Part shown: one piece after another, positions 31,979-37,004 of the stretch
How the letters are laid out: each line of letters begins with the position of its first letter
Position numbering within the stretch: position 1 is the first letter of the stretch
Origin: a virus
DNA length: 37,004 nt
Virus record (IMG/VR): IMGVR_UViG_3300008448_000277
Location: 1-37,004 of that record
Direction: 5' to 3' (one strand)
Position numbers and translations under genes: made by a program
The notes under the pieces: model-generated
Database searches by the model: none
What the model was told of the DNA's origin: nothing
The model's input: the letters and a program-made list of their open reading frames with translations, nothing else

Positions 31979-32428
31979 TTAAACAGCAAGTTCTTCTTGC
32001 TTTACAACATTGAACACGAACGATTCGCCTTCGTGTTCGAATGTCGCTTCGCCATCTTTCTTCAATTGCGCACGGAAGTCGATGTGCTTGCTCATCGGCA
32101 AGCCAAGTTTCTTGAAAGCTGATGCGACTGAACGGTAGATGCCGTATTCGCCCACAGACACATTCGTGCGGACTGCACGCGATGTCGCGATTTCTTTGTT
32201 GGTCCAAGTTGCTGCGGTTGCTGCACTGCGGGTTGGGTCTGTTGCTTTCTGTTCCTGCTTTTCCATTTTCGGTTCCTCAACTGGTTGGGTTGGTTGCTGC
32301 GCGATGCGGGCTGCTAACAATTGCTCTTCGCCTTTGGCGCGGCTGGCGAACTTGCTTGTGTTCTTGCCAGTCAAAGAGTTGTACTCTGCCAACATCTCTG
32401 CAGTTGTCATGTCTGATACTTGTTTCAT
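31979..32428 (-). CDS. Unknown protein, 149 aa
   Basis: The N-terminus (MTTAEMLAEYNSLTGKNTSKFASRAKGEEQL) follows a pattern seen in many phage proteins (TTxEL..YN....KF.DR..AE). It is followed by a Gln/Pro-rich linker (RIAQQPTQPVEEPKMEKQEQKATD) and a C-terminal domain (SVGEYGIYRSVASAFKKLGLPMSKHIDFRAQ). The linker separates two small domains, probably DNA- or protein-binding. I chose ATG 32428, eight bases after GAAAGG; a GTG at 32437 lies inside that leader. Confidence 0.78.
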   Translation of the reverse strand: MKQVSDMTTAEMLAEYNSLTGKNTSKFASRAKGEEQLLAARIAQQPTQPVEEPKMEKQEQKATDPTRSAATAATWTNKEIATSRAVRTNVSVGEYGIYRSVASAFKKLGLPMSKHIDFRAQLKKDGEATFEHEGESFVFNVVKQEELAV

Positions 32429-32436
32429 GTTAATCA

Positions 32437-32448
32437 CCTTTCTGAGTT
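32437..32448 (-). promoter_or_regulatory. Shared 5' leader (copy 3, slightly changed)
   Basis: AACTCAGAAAGG on the minus strand, followed by TGATTAAC before the ATG at 32428. The block is kept except for the two A after GG. Confidence 0.68.
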
Positions 32449-32473
32449 AGTCCAGCGTTTGTTGCTGTAAGAG

Positions 32474-32502
32474 AATTATGCAACATCTGTTGCAAAAAAG
32501 CA
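32474..32502 (-). promoter_or_regulatory. Predicted leftward promoter for the replication operon
   Basis: On the minus strand: TTGCTT (32497-32502), 17 bases, CATAAT (32474-32479). Inside the spacer is TTGCAACAGATGTTGCA, with the inverted pair TGCAACA / TGTTGCA, a possible operator. It stands between the oxidoreductase stop and the 149-aa gene, so it should start the leftward replication transcript. Confidence 0.75.
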
Positions 32503-32506
32503 ACAA

Positions 32507-33418
32507 CTATTTTGAAAATATTTTGCTTTTTTCATAAGCGTTTGAATTCATTAGCTTTTTCAACACACCAATGTCGTGCAGGACGTCGTCAAGCAGGATG
32601 TTACGCCACGTCCCGAAGCGTCCAAGGCTGTAGATTTGCAGCTTTTGTGTTGCTTGGAACATGAAGTTCTTGCGCCAAACGTCGTCGATCCGAGCGATCT
32701 TCCCATAGCGTTGGCTGACTTTTTCTATAGCCTCGCAGTCTTCGGGAACAAGACCAAACGCGCTGAAGAAGTCGTATTCGTCAGCCTCATCAACGTACTC
32801 CGCAATCAGCAAGTCGCCCGTGATGCTTGCGCGATAAAGGTTGGTGGCCAATGATGGGAAGTAGATCGACTGAAACACATCCGCTCCAGGAACACGCCAG
32901 CGTCGCGCCACGATTGGCGCAAAGGGAAAGTCAGGTGCTGCTTCGACAAGCCCAGCATCAAGCTCCGAACCTATAAATTGCATCATCACTTTCATCGGCA
33001 GGGTGCTGATGATTGGGTCTTTTTCCGCCAACACCTGCCCACGGTCAATCTTGTGATTCCAAACCACACGACCAGCGCAACGATCCGCCAGCTGCGCAAC
33101 AAAGTCTTCTGGTGCGATATAACGATCGCTGGCTTCCAAGTTCCAGACGCTTCGGTCTGCCAAGCGACCGACAACCTTGCGGCTGTACCAGTTTGCAAGC
33201 TGAATGCTTGGGGACACGTTCTTGCCGTCCAACCAAAGTCCTTTGTGTACGCGAACCTTGCGGAAGTCAATGCCGACTGCGTCGCCAACGTCTGGTGTGC
33301 GGAAACGCAGCACAGCCTTGTGTTGTGATTGAGACTCGTCGCCAGCCTCTAATATAGTCGCACGCTGGAAGTGGCAACCAGCAAGAAGACCCGCGATGCC
33401 TGCTCCGTAAATTTTCAT
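32507..33418 (-). CDS. FAD/NAD(P)-binding oxidoreductase-like protein, 303 aa
   Basis: This protein starts with a Rossmann dinucleotide-binding motif right at the N-terminus (IYGAGIAGLLAGCHF, residues 3-17, GxGxxG) followed by an acidic end of strand two (TILEAGDES), typical of FAD-dependent oxidoreductases, amine oxidases and UDP-galactopyranose mutases. The middle and C-terminal parts (GKIARIDDVWRKNFMFQATQKLQIYSLGRFG) resemble phage homologues of unknown substrate. It is the first leftward gene after the divergent control region, with its own leader motif. A role in sugar, nucleotide or base modification is inferred at best. Confidence 0.75.
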   Translation of the reverse strand: MKIYGAGIAGLLAGCHFQRATILEAGDESQSQHKAVLRFRTPDVGDAVGIDFRKVRVHKGLWLDGKNVSPSIQLANWYSRKVVGRLADRSVWNLEASDRYIAPEDFVAQLADRCAGRVVWNHKIDRGQVLAEKDPIISTLPMKVMMQFIGSELDAGLVEAAPDFPFAPIVARRWRVPGADVFQSIYFPSLATNLYRASITGDLLIAEYVDEADEYDFFSAFGLVPEDCEAIEKVSQRYGKIARIDDVWRKNFMFQATQKLQIYSLGRFGTWRNILLDDVLHDIGVLKKLMNSNAYEKSKIFSK

Positions 33419-33425
33419 AACAATT

Positions 33426-33439
33426 TTCCTTTCTGAGTT
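33426..33439 (-). promoter_or_regulatory. Shared 5' leader with ribosome-binding site (copy 4)
   Basis: AACTCAGAAAGGAA on the minus strand before the oxidoreductase ATG (33418). Confidence 0.72.
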
Positions 33440-33451
33440 GATTGAACCATA

Positions 33452-33480
33452 ATTTTGCCTGAAAATCCCCGTGAAAGCAA
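33452..33480 (-). promoter_or_regulatory. Predicted leftward promoter overlapping a 14-bp operator candidate
   Basis: On the minus strand: TTGCTT (33475-33480), 17 bases, CAAAAT (33452-33457). The spacer and -35 contain TTTCACGGGGATTT (33463-33476), the same word as the inverted pair at 1401-1514. A protein bound here would block or activate the leftward promoter. Confidence 0.72.
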
Positions 33481-33508
33481 CAGTTTTATAAAATATTTTT
33501 AAAAATAG

Positions 33509-33537
33509 TTGCTTTTCCTGAAAAATTGGCGGATAAT
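33509..33537 (+). promoter_or_regulatory. Predicted rightward promoter of the early/middle operon
   Basis: TTGCTT (33509-33514), 17 bases, GATAAT (33532-33537), followed by TCG. It lies 53 bases before the first rightward ATG (33590). Confidence 0.77.
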
Positions 33538-33589
33538 TCGTTCCAAGTCCAGTCTGTCCGATTGGACTTTGTGAAAGGAAAACTTAGAA

Positions 33590-33934
33590 ATGAAGACTGC
33601 AAAAGTATACATAACACAAGTGCCGCATCGGAGAGATCCCGATACGAATGCTTTTGTGCCAACAGTTAATGTGTCGCCAGCAGCTGAACACGGAGAAGTG
33701 GTTGTGATGATGCCGCCAAGAGCAGCGTTCCACGCCACCACGGATCTTGTGAACCAGATGAAGGTGCACTTAAAAGACTATGACTACGAAGCTGGCGACA
33801 GCCTTGTGGCCATGGGAGACCCCGCTGTAATTGCCGTTGCGTGCGCTATCCTCGGAAAGATGCACGGCAGGTTCGCGGTGTTAAAGTGGGACAGGAACGT
33901 GGGTCGGTATTTGCCGTCTCACATCAGTGTGTAA
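33590..33934 (+). CDS. Unknown protein, 114 aa, first gene of the rightward unit
   Basis: No family is recognised. The first half is beta-rich (AKVYITQVPHRRDPDTNAFVPTVNVSPA) and the second half holds AGDSLVAMGDPAVIAVACAILGKMHGRFAVLKWDRNVGRY, possibly a helix followed by strands. AAAGGAAAACTTAGAA precedes the ATG at 33590. The position directly after the promoter is typical of early regulatory or host-takeover genes; function unknown. Confidence 0.78.
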   Translation: MKTAKVYITQVPHRRDPDTNAFVPTVNVSPAAEHGEVVVMMPPRAAFHATTDLVNQMKVHLKDYDYEAGDSLVAMGDPAVIAVACAILGKMHGRFAVLKWDRNVGRYLPSHISV

Positions 33935-33935
33935 C

Positions 33936-33949
33936 AACTCAGAAAGGAA
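33936..33949 (+). promoter_or_regulatory. Shared 5' leader with ribosome-binding site (copy 5)
   Basis: AACTCAGAAAGGAA on the plus strand before ATG 33956, the only rightward copy of the block. Finding it on both strands suggests a functional element, not a local duplication. Confidence 0.72.
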
Positions 33950-33955
33950 AATTGT

Positions 33956-34462
33956 ATGAGTATTTCGTTAGATGATATGACAACGCTTGCCAGAGCATTG
34001 TTGGACGCCGATCAGGAGATCGACCAAGCCGAACAATCGCTCAAGGAGGCAAAAGAGCGTGCGCGGGTTTTGCGAGAAGAGACAATCCCAAGTGCGATGC
34101 AAGAACTAGGTCTTGAAGAGTTGAAGCTGAACACAGGACAGAAGTTAAGCATCAAGCAAGAGGTGTATGCTTCAATCCCCGCTGCAAACAAGGAAGCTGC
34201 TTACGATTGGCTCAACACCAATGGTTTCGGCGGTCTTATCAAGGTTGAGGTGGCAGCAGACTTCCGCAAAGGCGAGCAAGAAGTCGCGATGCAGCTGTTC
34301 AATCGTTTGCAAGAAGAAGGCTTGCAGGTTCACTTTGACCAAGGTGTGCACGCGCAAACCCTCAAAGCGTTCTTGAAAGAACAGTTGTCAATCGGCTCCA
34401 ACATCCCGTTGGATCTGTTCGGTGCACGTCCAGTTTGGACAGCAAAAATCTCAACCAAGTAA
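33956..34462 (+). CDS. Unknown helical protein, 168 aa
   Basis: The N-terminal ~60 residues form a coiled coil (ALLDADQEIDQAEQSLKEAK, then RVLREETIPSAMQEL), followed by a mixed domain (KLNTGQKLSIKQEVYASIPAANKEAAYDWLNTNGFGG) and a conserved-looking C-terminal half. Similar genes occur beside SSB or primase genes in other phages, which suggests a replication accessory. No enzyme motif. Confidence 0.75.
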   Translation: MSISLDDMTTLARALLDADQEIDQAEQSLKEAKERARVLREETIPSAMQELGLEELKLNTGQKLSIKQEVYASIPAANKEAAYDWLNTNGFGGLIKVEVAADFRKGEQEVAMQLFNRLQEEGLQVHFDQGVHAQTLKAFLKEQLSIGSNIPLDLFGARPVWTAKISTK

Positions 34463-34476
34463 AGGAAATAAACATC

Positions 34477-35253
34477 ATGGCTACTAAACCACAAAATCAA
34501 GTTGAAGAAGTAAAAAACACAGCATTGGCTGCAGTCGCGGTCGATTTCGCAGCGGACGCTGGCATGGGCATGGAGGGTGCGGACAAAGACAGCTTTGCCA
34601 TTCCGTTCATCGCCTTGTTGCAAGGCTTGTCACCACAGCTGGAAACGGTTGACGGTGCGCGTCCTGGATTGTTCATCAACACAATCACCAATGAGTTGTA
34701 CAAAGAAGTTCTCGTGATCCCTTGCGCGTATCAACGTCGTTACTTGCGCTGGGCACCACGCGACCAAGGTGGCGGCTACAAAGGCGAATACAACCCTGTG
34801 GAAGTCGAAACTGGCAAAATGGCGGGCGTGTCGCAAAATGCGGAAGGTCATTTGACGATGGACGGAGATGAGTTGAAGGACACCCGCAACCACTTCGTCT
34901 TGGTGCAATCCGAGAACGGCTCATGGCAACCTGCACTGCTGTCTTTGTCAAGCACGCAAATCAAGAAGTCCAAACGTTGGATGTCCCGCATCCAAGGCAT
35001 CGAACTGCGCACGCCAGAAGGCAAGCCGTTCACACCACCTTCGTTCAGCCACATCTACAAGCTGAAGTCCGCCAAGGAAGAAAACAGCAAGGGTGCTTGG
35101 TGGGGGGTTGATGTGGACTTGGTTGGTCAGGTGGAAGACGCTGAGACCTACGCCCGTGCCAAAGAGTTCAGCAAGCAAGTTTCCGCTGGTGAGGTGAAAG
35201 TTCAAGAACCAGTCAGCGACGCAACTGCTGCTGGTGGCGACGAACGCTTCTAA
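34477..35253 (+). CDS. Candidate single-stranded DNA-binding protein, 258 aa
   Basis: I do not recognise a defined family, but three features fit an SSB: a middle domain of alternating strands and loops (YKEVLVIPCAYQRRYLRWAPRDQGGGYKG, near residues 75-105), aromatic and basic residues there, and an acidic end finishing in DERF, like the acidic tails with terminal Phe of SSB and T7 gp2.5. It precedes the primase-helicase. Start: ATG 34477 after AAAGGAAATAA; an earlier frame from 34435 overlaps the upstream gene. A terminator-like hairpin follows at 35268. Confidence 0.62.
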   Translation: MATKPQNQVEEVKNTALAAVAVDFAADAGMGMEGADKDSFAIPFIALLQGLSPQLETVDGARPGLFINTITNELYKEVLVIPCAYQRRYLRWAPRDQGGGYKGEYNPVEVETGKMAGVSQNAEGHLTMDGDELKDTRNHFVLVQSENGSWQPALLSLSSTQIKKSKRWMSRIQGIELRTPEGKPFTPPSFSHIYKLKSAKEENSKGAWWGVDVDLVGQVEDAETYARAKEFSKQVSAGEVKVQEPVSDATAAGGDERF

Positions 35254-35267
35254 TTCTTTCAACAACT

Positions 35268-35296
35268 GGGCGTCCGCTTCTTGGACGTCCTTTTCT
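35268..35296 (+). terminator. Rho-independent terminator between SSB-like gene and primase genes
   Basis: GGGCGTCC (35268-35275) pairs with GGACGTCC (35283-35290), 8 bp with one G-U pair, loop GCTTCTT, followed by TTTTCT. It probably ends part of the transcripts, so the primase would be made at lower level than the upstream genes. Confidence 0.8.
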
Positions 35297-35306
35297 GGAG
35301 ATCGTC

Positions 35307-35432
35307 ATGGCTGAAGATGCAAACGAGCAACCAATGTGGGAACACTTCTGCGAAGAAGAACAGTGCATAATTGGCGTTGCGAAAGGTGAACCCTGCAATT
35401 GGTGCGAAAAAAGAGAGGAAGAAAATGGATGA
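35307..35432 (+). CDS. Small Cys protein, 41 aa, overlapping the primase start
   Basis: This very short gene starts at ATG 35307 after CTGGAG and ends in the first codons of the primase-helicase (8-bp overlap). The product has four Cys in the layout C-x4-C-x9-C-x2-C (FCEEEQC then EPCNWC), which fits a small zinc-binding knuckle. Similar short proteins with GKGEPCNWC-like ends occur next to primase genes in other phages. It may assist primase; that is inference. Confidence 0.75.
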   Translation: MAEDANEQPMWEHFCEEEQCIIGVAKGEPCNWCEKREEENG

Positions 35433-37004
35433 GCAAAAAAGAATAACACTTGAATTTGCACAGAAGTACGCAGGGATGGGATGGCAGGTTTTCCCGCTGC
35501 ACTCAATAACGGATGCGGGCTTGTGCACGTGTGGCAATGCACAATGCTCAGATGCTGGCAAGCACCCACGATTGTCACGCGGATTGAAAGAATCGACGAC
35601 AGACCCCGCCAAAGTTCAAGAATGGTTCGGTGCGGCTGCACCACTCAGCAACATCGGCATTGTCACGGGCGAGATTAGCGGGTTGACCGTGATCGACATC
35701 GACATCGGAGAAGGCAAGTTCGGCGCAGAGTCTTGGGCAGAAGCGATTAAAGACCACGGTGAACCAAACACCCTGATAGCGCAAACGGGTTCTGGTGGAA
35801 TGCATGTTTTGTTCCAATATAACAGCGCATTAAAAACAGCAAGCAACATTCTCGGAAAGGGCGTGGACTGCCGCAACGACGGAGGCTACATTGTCGCTGC
35901 TCCGAGTCGCCATCGCTCTGGCGGCGTTTATTCTTGGTTGAATTGGGGAGAGTCGTTGGCCATTCTCCCGTCGCACCTTTCCCGTCGTAAAGAAAGCCGT
36001 GGGCGACCACGAAGTGACGACATGTACAGAGGCAAATATACAATCGAGCAGGTTGCCAGCATGCTTGAGGTTGTCCCGTCCGACGACAGAGACTTGTGGA
36101 GAAGTGTTGGAATCATCCTAGGGCGAGAGTTCAATCGTGTGGATGAGGCTTGGTCTGTCTATGAGGATTGGGCGTCTAAAACGGGCGGTAAAAAAGGCAG
36201 GAATCACGACGAGATTATGCGTGAGGCGTTCTACGAATTGTCACAGCTGCAATCCGACAAGCCCCTTTCCATCGGCACAATCGTCAAGGCTGCGATAGAC
36301 AATGGCTGGGCGCCAAAAAGCGGTGAAGTCCCGCTGGGCAACTTCGTGTATTACGGTCCAGGAAACAACTACATCTATCGACCAACAATCTCCTATTGGA
36401 TTGCTGCTGCTGTGGACGCTGCTGTGTCTCCGATAAACGACAATGGCAAAATCATCAAAGCCAGCGAATGGCTCAAATTGAACCAATTGTGCACAAGCAT
36501 GACGTGCGACCCTGCAATCGAGGAGGATTATGTTAAAGGCTACGACTGCCGCAATGGCGAGGTGGTGTCTATTGGCGGCGCTGCGTTGTTCAACAGTTAC
36601 CGCAAACCGACCATCGAACTTGGCGTGGCGAAAATGGCAACACCCTTCTTGGATCACGTTCACAAAGTCTTCAACAAGACAGGCGACGCAGACCAATTCC
36701 TAGACTACATGGCGCACCGCGTGCAAAAGCCTTGGGAGAAGCCCCGCTTCGCCCTGCTTATAGCGGGTGGACAGGGCGTGGGCAAAGACACAGCCGTGGA
36801 GTTTTGTTGTCCTGCGATTGGCGTGTGGAACGTGGCGAACATCGACCCAGCTGCATTCGAGTCGTCGTTCAATGAGTACGCTTCCGCAACACTCGTGCGC
36901 ATTTCCGAGGCTGCAAACTTGCACGAGATGAGCAAGTGGGCGTTCAACGAACGCACCAAGGTGTTGATCGCTGGTTCGCCAGACGTCTGCGCCATCAATC
37001 CCAA
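35425..37004 (+). CDS. PrimPol-helicase (bifunctional primase/polymerase with SF3-type helicase), N-terminal part
   Basis: This is the first 526 codons of a 724-aa protein that continues at bases 1-709 of the circle. Residues 1-180 are a PrimPol domain: CTCGNAQCSDAGKHPR (34-49, Cys and GKHPR), catalytic DID (91-93, in VIDIDIG) and TGSGGMH (121-127). Residues ~205-290 resemble PriCT-2 (IEQVASMLEVVPSDDRDLWRSV). From ~440 comes a helicase core with Walker A (AGGQGVGKDT, 447-456). It makes primers and unwinds the fork. ATG 35425 is preceded by GAGAGGAAGAAA. The window cuts it at the 3' end only because of the 114-bp overlap. Confidence 0.93.
   Translation, partial: MDEQKRITLEFAQKYAGMGWQVFPLHSITDAGLCTCGNAQCSDAGKHPRLSRGLKESTTDPAKVQEWFGAAAPLSNIGIVTGEISGLTVIDIDIGEGKFGAESWAEAIKDHGEPNTLIAQTGSGGMHVLFQYNSALKTASNILGKGVDCRNDGGYIVAAPSRHRSGGVYSWLNWGESLAILPSHLSRRKESRGRPRSDDMYRGKYTIEQVASMLEVVPSDDRDLWRSVGIILGREFNRVDEAWSVYEDWASKTGGKKGRNHDEIMREAFYELSQLQSDKPLSIGTIVKAAIDNGWAPKSGEVPLGNFVYYGPGNNYIYRPTISYWIAAAVDAAVSPINDNGKIIKASEWLKLNQLCTSMTCDPAIEEDYVKGYDCRNGEVVSIGGAALFNSYRKPTIELGVAKMATPFLDHVHKVFNKTGDADQFLDYMAHRVQKPWEKPRFALLIAGGQGVGKDTAVEFCCPAIGVWNVANIDPAAFESSFNEYASATLVRISEAANLHEMSKWAFNERTKVLIAGSPDVCAINP
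36891..37004. repeat. Right copy of 114-bp terminal duplication
   Basis: Identical to bases 1-114; see the left copy. It lies within the primase-helicase gene in the same reading frame. Confidence 0.95.

Larger units (their letters stand above)
33419..33589. promoter_or_regulatory. Divergent control region
   Basis: No gene lies in these 171 bases. They hold two diverging promoters whose -35 boxes lie back to back about 28 bp apart (33475-33480 minus, 33509-33514 plus), an AT-rich centre (AGTTTTATAAAATATTTTTAA at 33482-33502) and a 14-bp word shared with the region before the terminases. AAGCAAC and GTTGCTT form an inverted pair around the centre. Confidence 0.8.

Noticed and set aside
31979-32437. 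GTG at 32437 as start of the 149-aa gene
   Set aside because: It overlaps the conserved leader; ATG 32428 has the right distance from GAAAGG.
1-37004. tRNA genes, integrase, attachment sites, CRISPR array, insertion sequence
   Set aside because: No cloverleaf with T-loop outside genes, no recombinase motifs, no regularly spaced repeats and no transposase were seen by eye; a tRNA scan would settle the first point.

Overview
This window is the complete, circularly permuted genome of a tailed phage with P22-like (podovirus) virion genes, probably infecting a Gram-negative bacterium. Bases 36891-37004 repeat bases 1-114 exactly, and the primase-helicase gene reads through that join without a break. 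The molecule is therefore about 36,890 bp and was opened inside this gene. The Gram-negative host is suggested by a two-component spanin (Rz with embedded Rz1), an M15 endolysin and a P22-type tailspike. I see no integrase, repressor, tRNA or CRISPR array, so nothing points to lysogeny.

Layout. Two transcription units diverge from a control region at 33419-33589. The rightward unit carries two unknown genes, an SSB-like candidate, a 41-aa Cys protein, the 724-aa PrimPol-helicase (across the join) and two small genes. After a 358-bp gap comes the late block: small and large terminase, portal, scaffold, coat, a HeH-domain protein, a decoration candidate, gp4-like, two small structural genes, gp10-like, a needle/fibre candidate, then an aspartyl hydroxylase and a GNAT enzyme with their own promoter. 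The gp7/gp20/gp16-like ejection proteins, a tailspike with an SGNH esterase domain, and the lysis cassette follow, ending at a terminator at 22500-22531.

The leftward unit (33418 down to 22531) is nucleotide and replication metabolism. It holds an FAD-type oxidoreductase, an unknown protein, a GHKL-like ATPase, a CxxC protein, a divergent ThyX, a HAD phosphatase, a small conserved gene, a DnaQ-type exonuclease, a Cys-rich protein, a DnaE-type DNA polymerase, a VRR-NUC-like nuclease, an SNF2-type helicase and three small genes. Most of these genes overlap by a few bases or are separated by almost nothing.

How it fits together. The phage joins a P22 morphogenesis module to a replisome of its own: PrimPol-helicase, family C polymerase, separate proofreading exonuclease and possible SSB. 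I see no clamp or clamp loader, so these may come from the host. Six promoters share the pattern TTGCYT-N17-(C/G)A(T/A)AAT. Two intergenic regions hold long symmetric AT-rich structures flanked by CCGTG-containing inverted repeats, which look like origins or control centres. A 14-bp word, AAATCCCCGTGAAA, occurs in one of these structures (twice, inverted) and again inside the leftward control promoter. The most interesting parts are this regulatory and origin-like sequence, the ThyX with an altered signature motif, the apparently permuted GHKL ATPase, and the DnaE/DnaQ pair in so small a phage.
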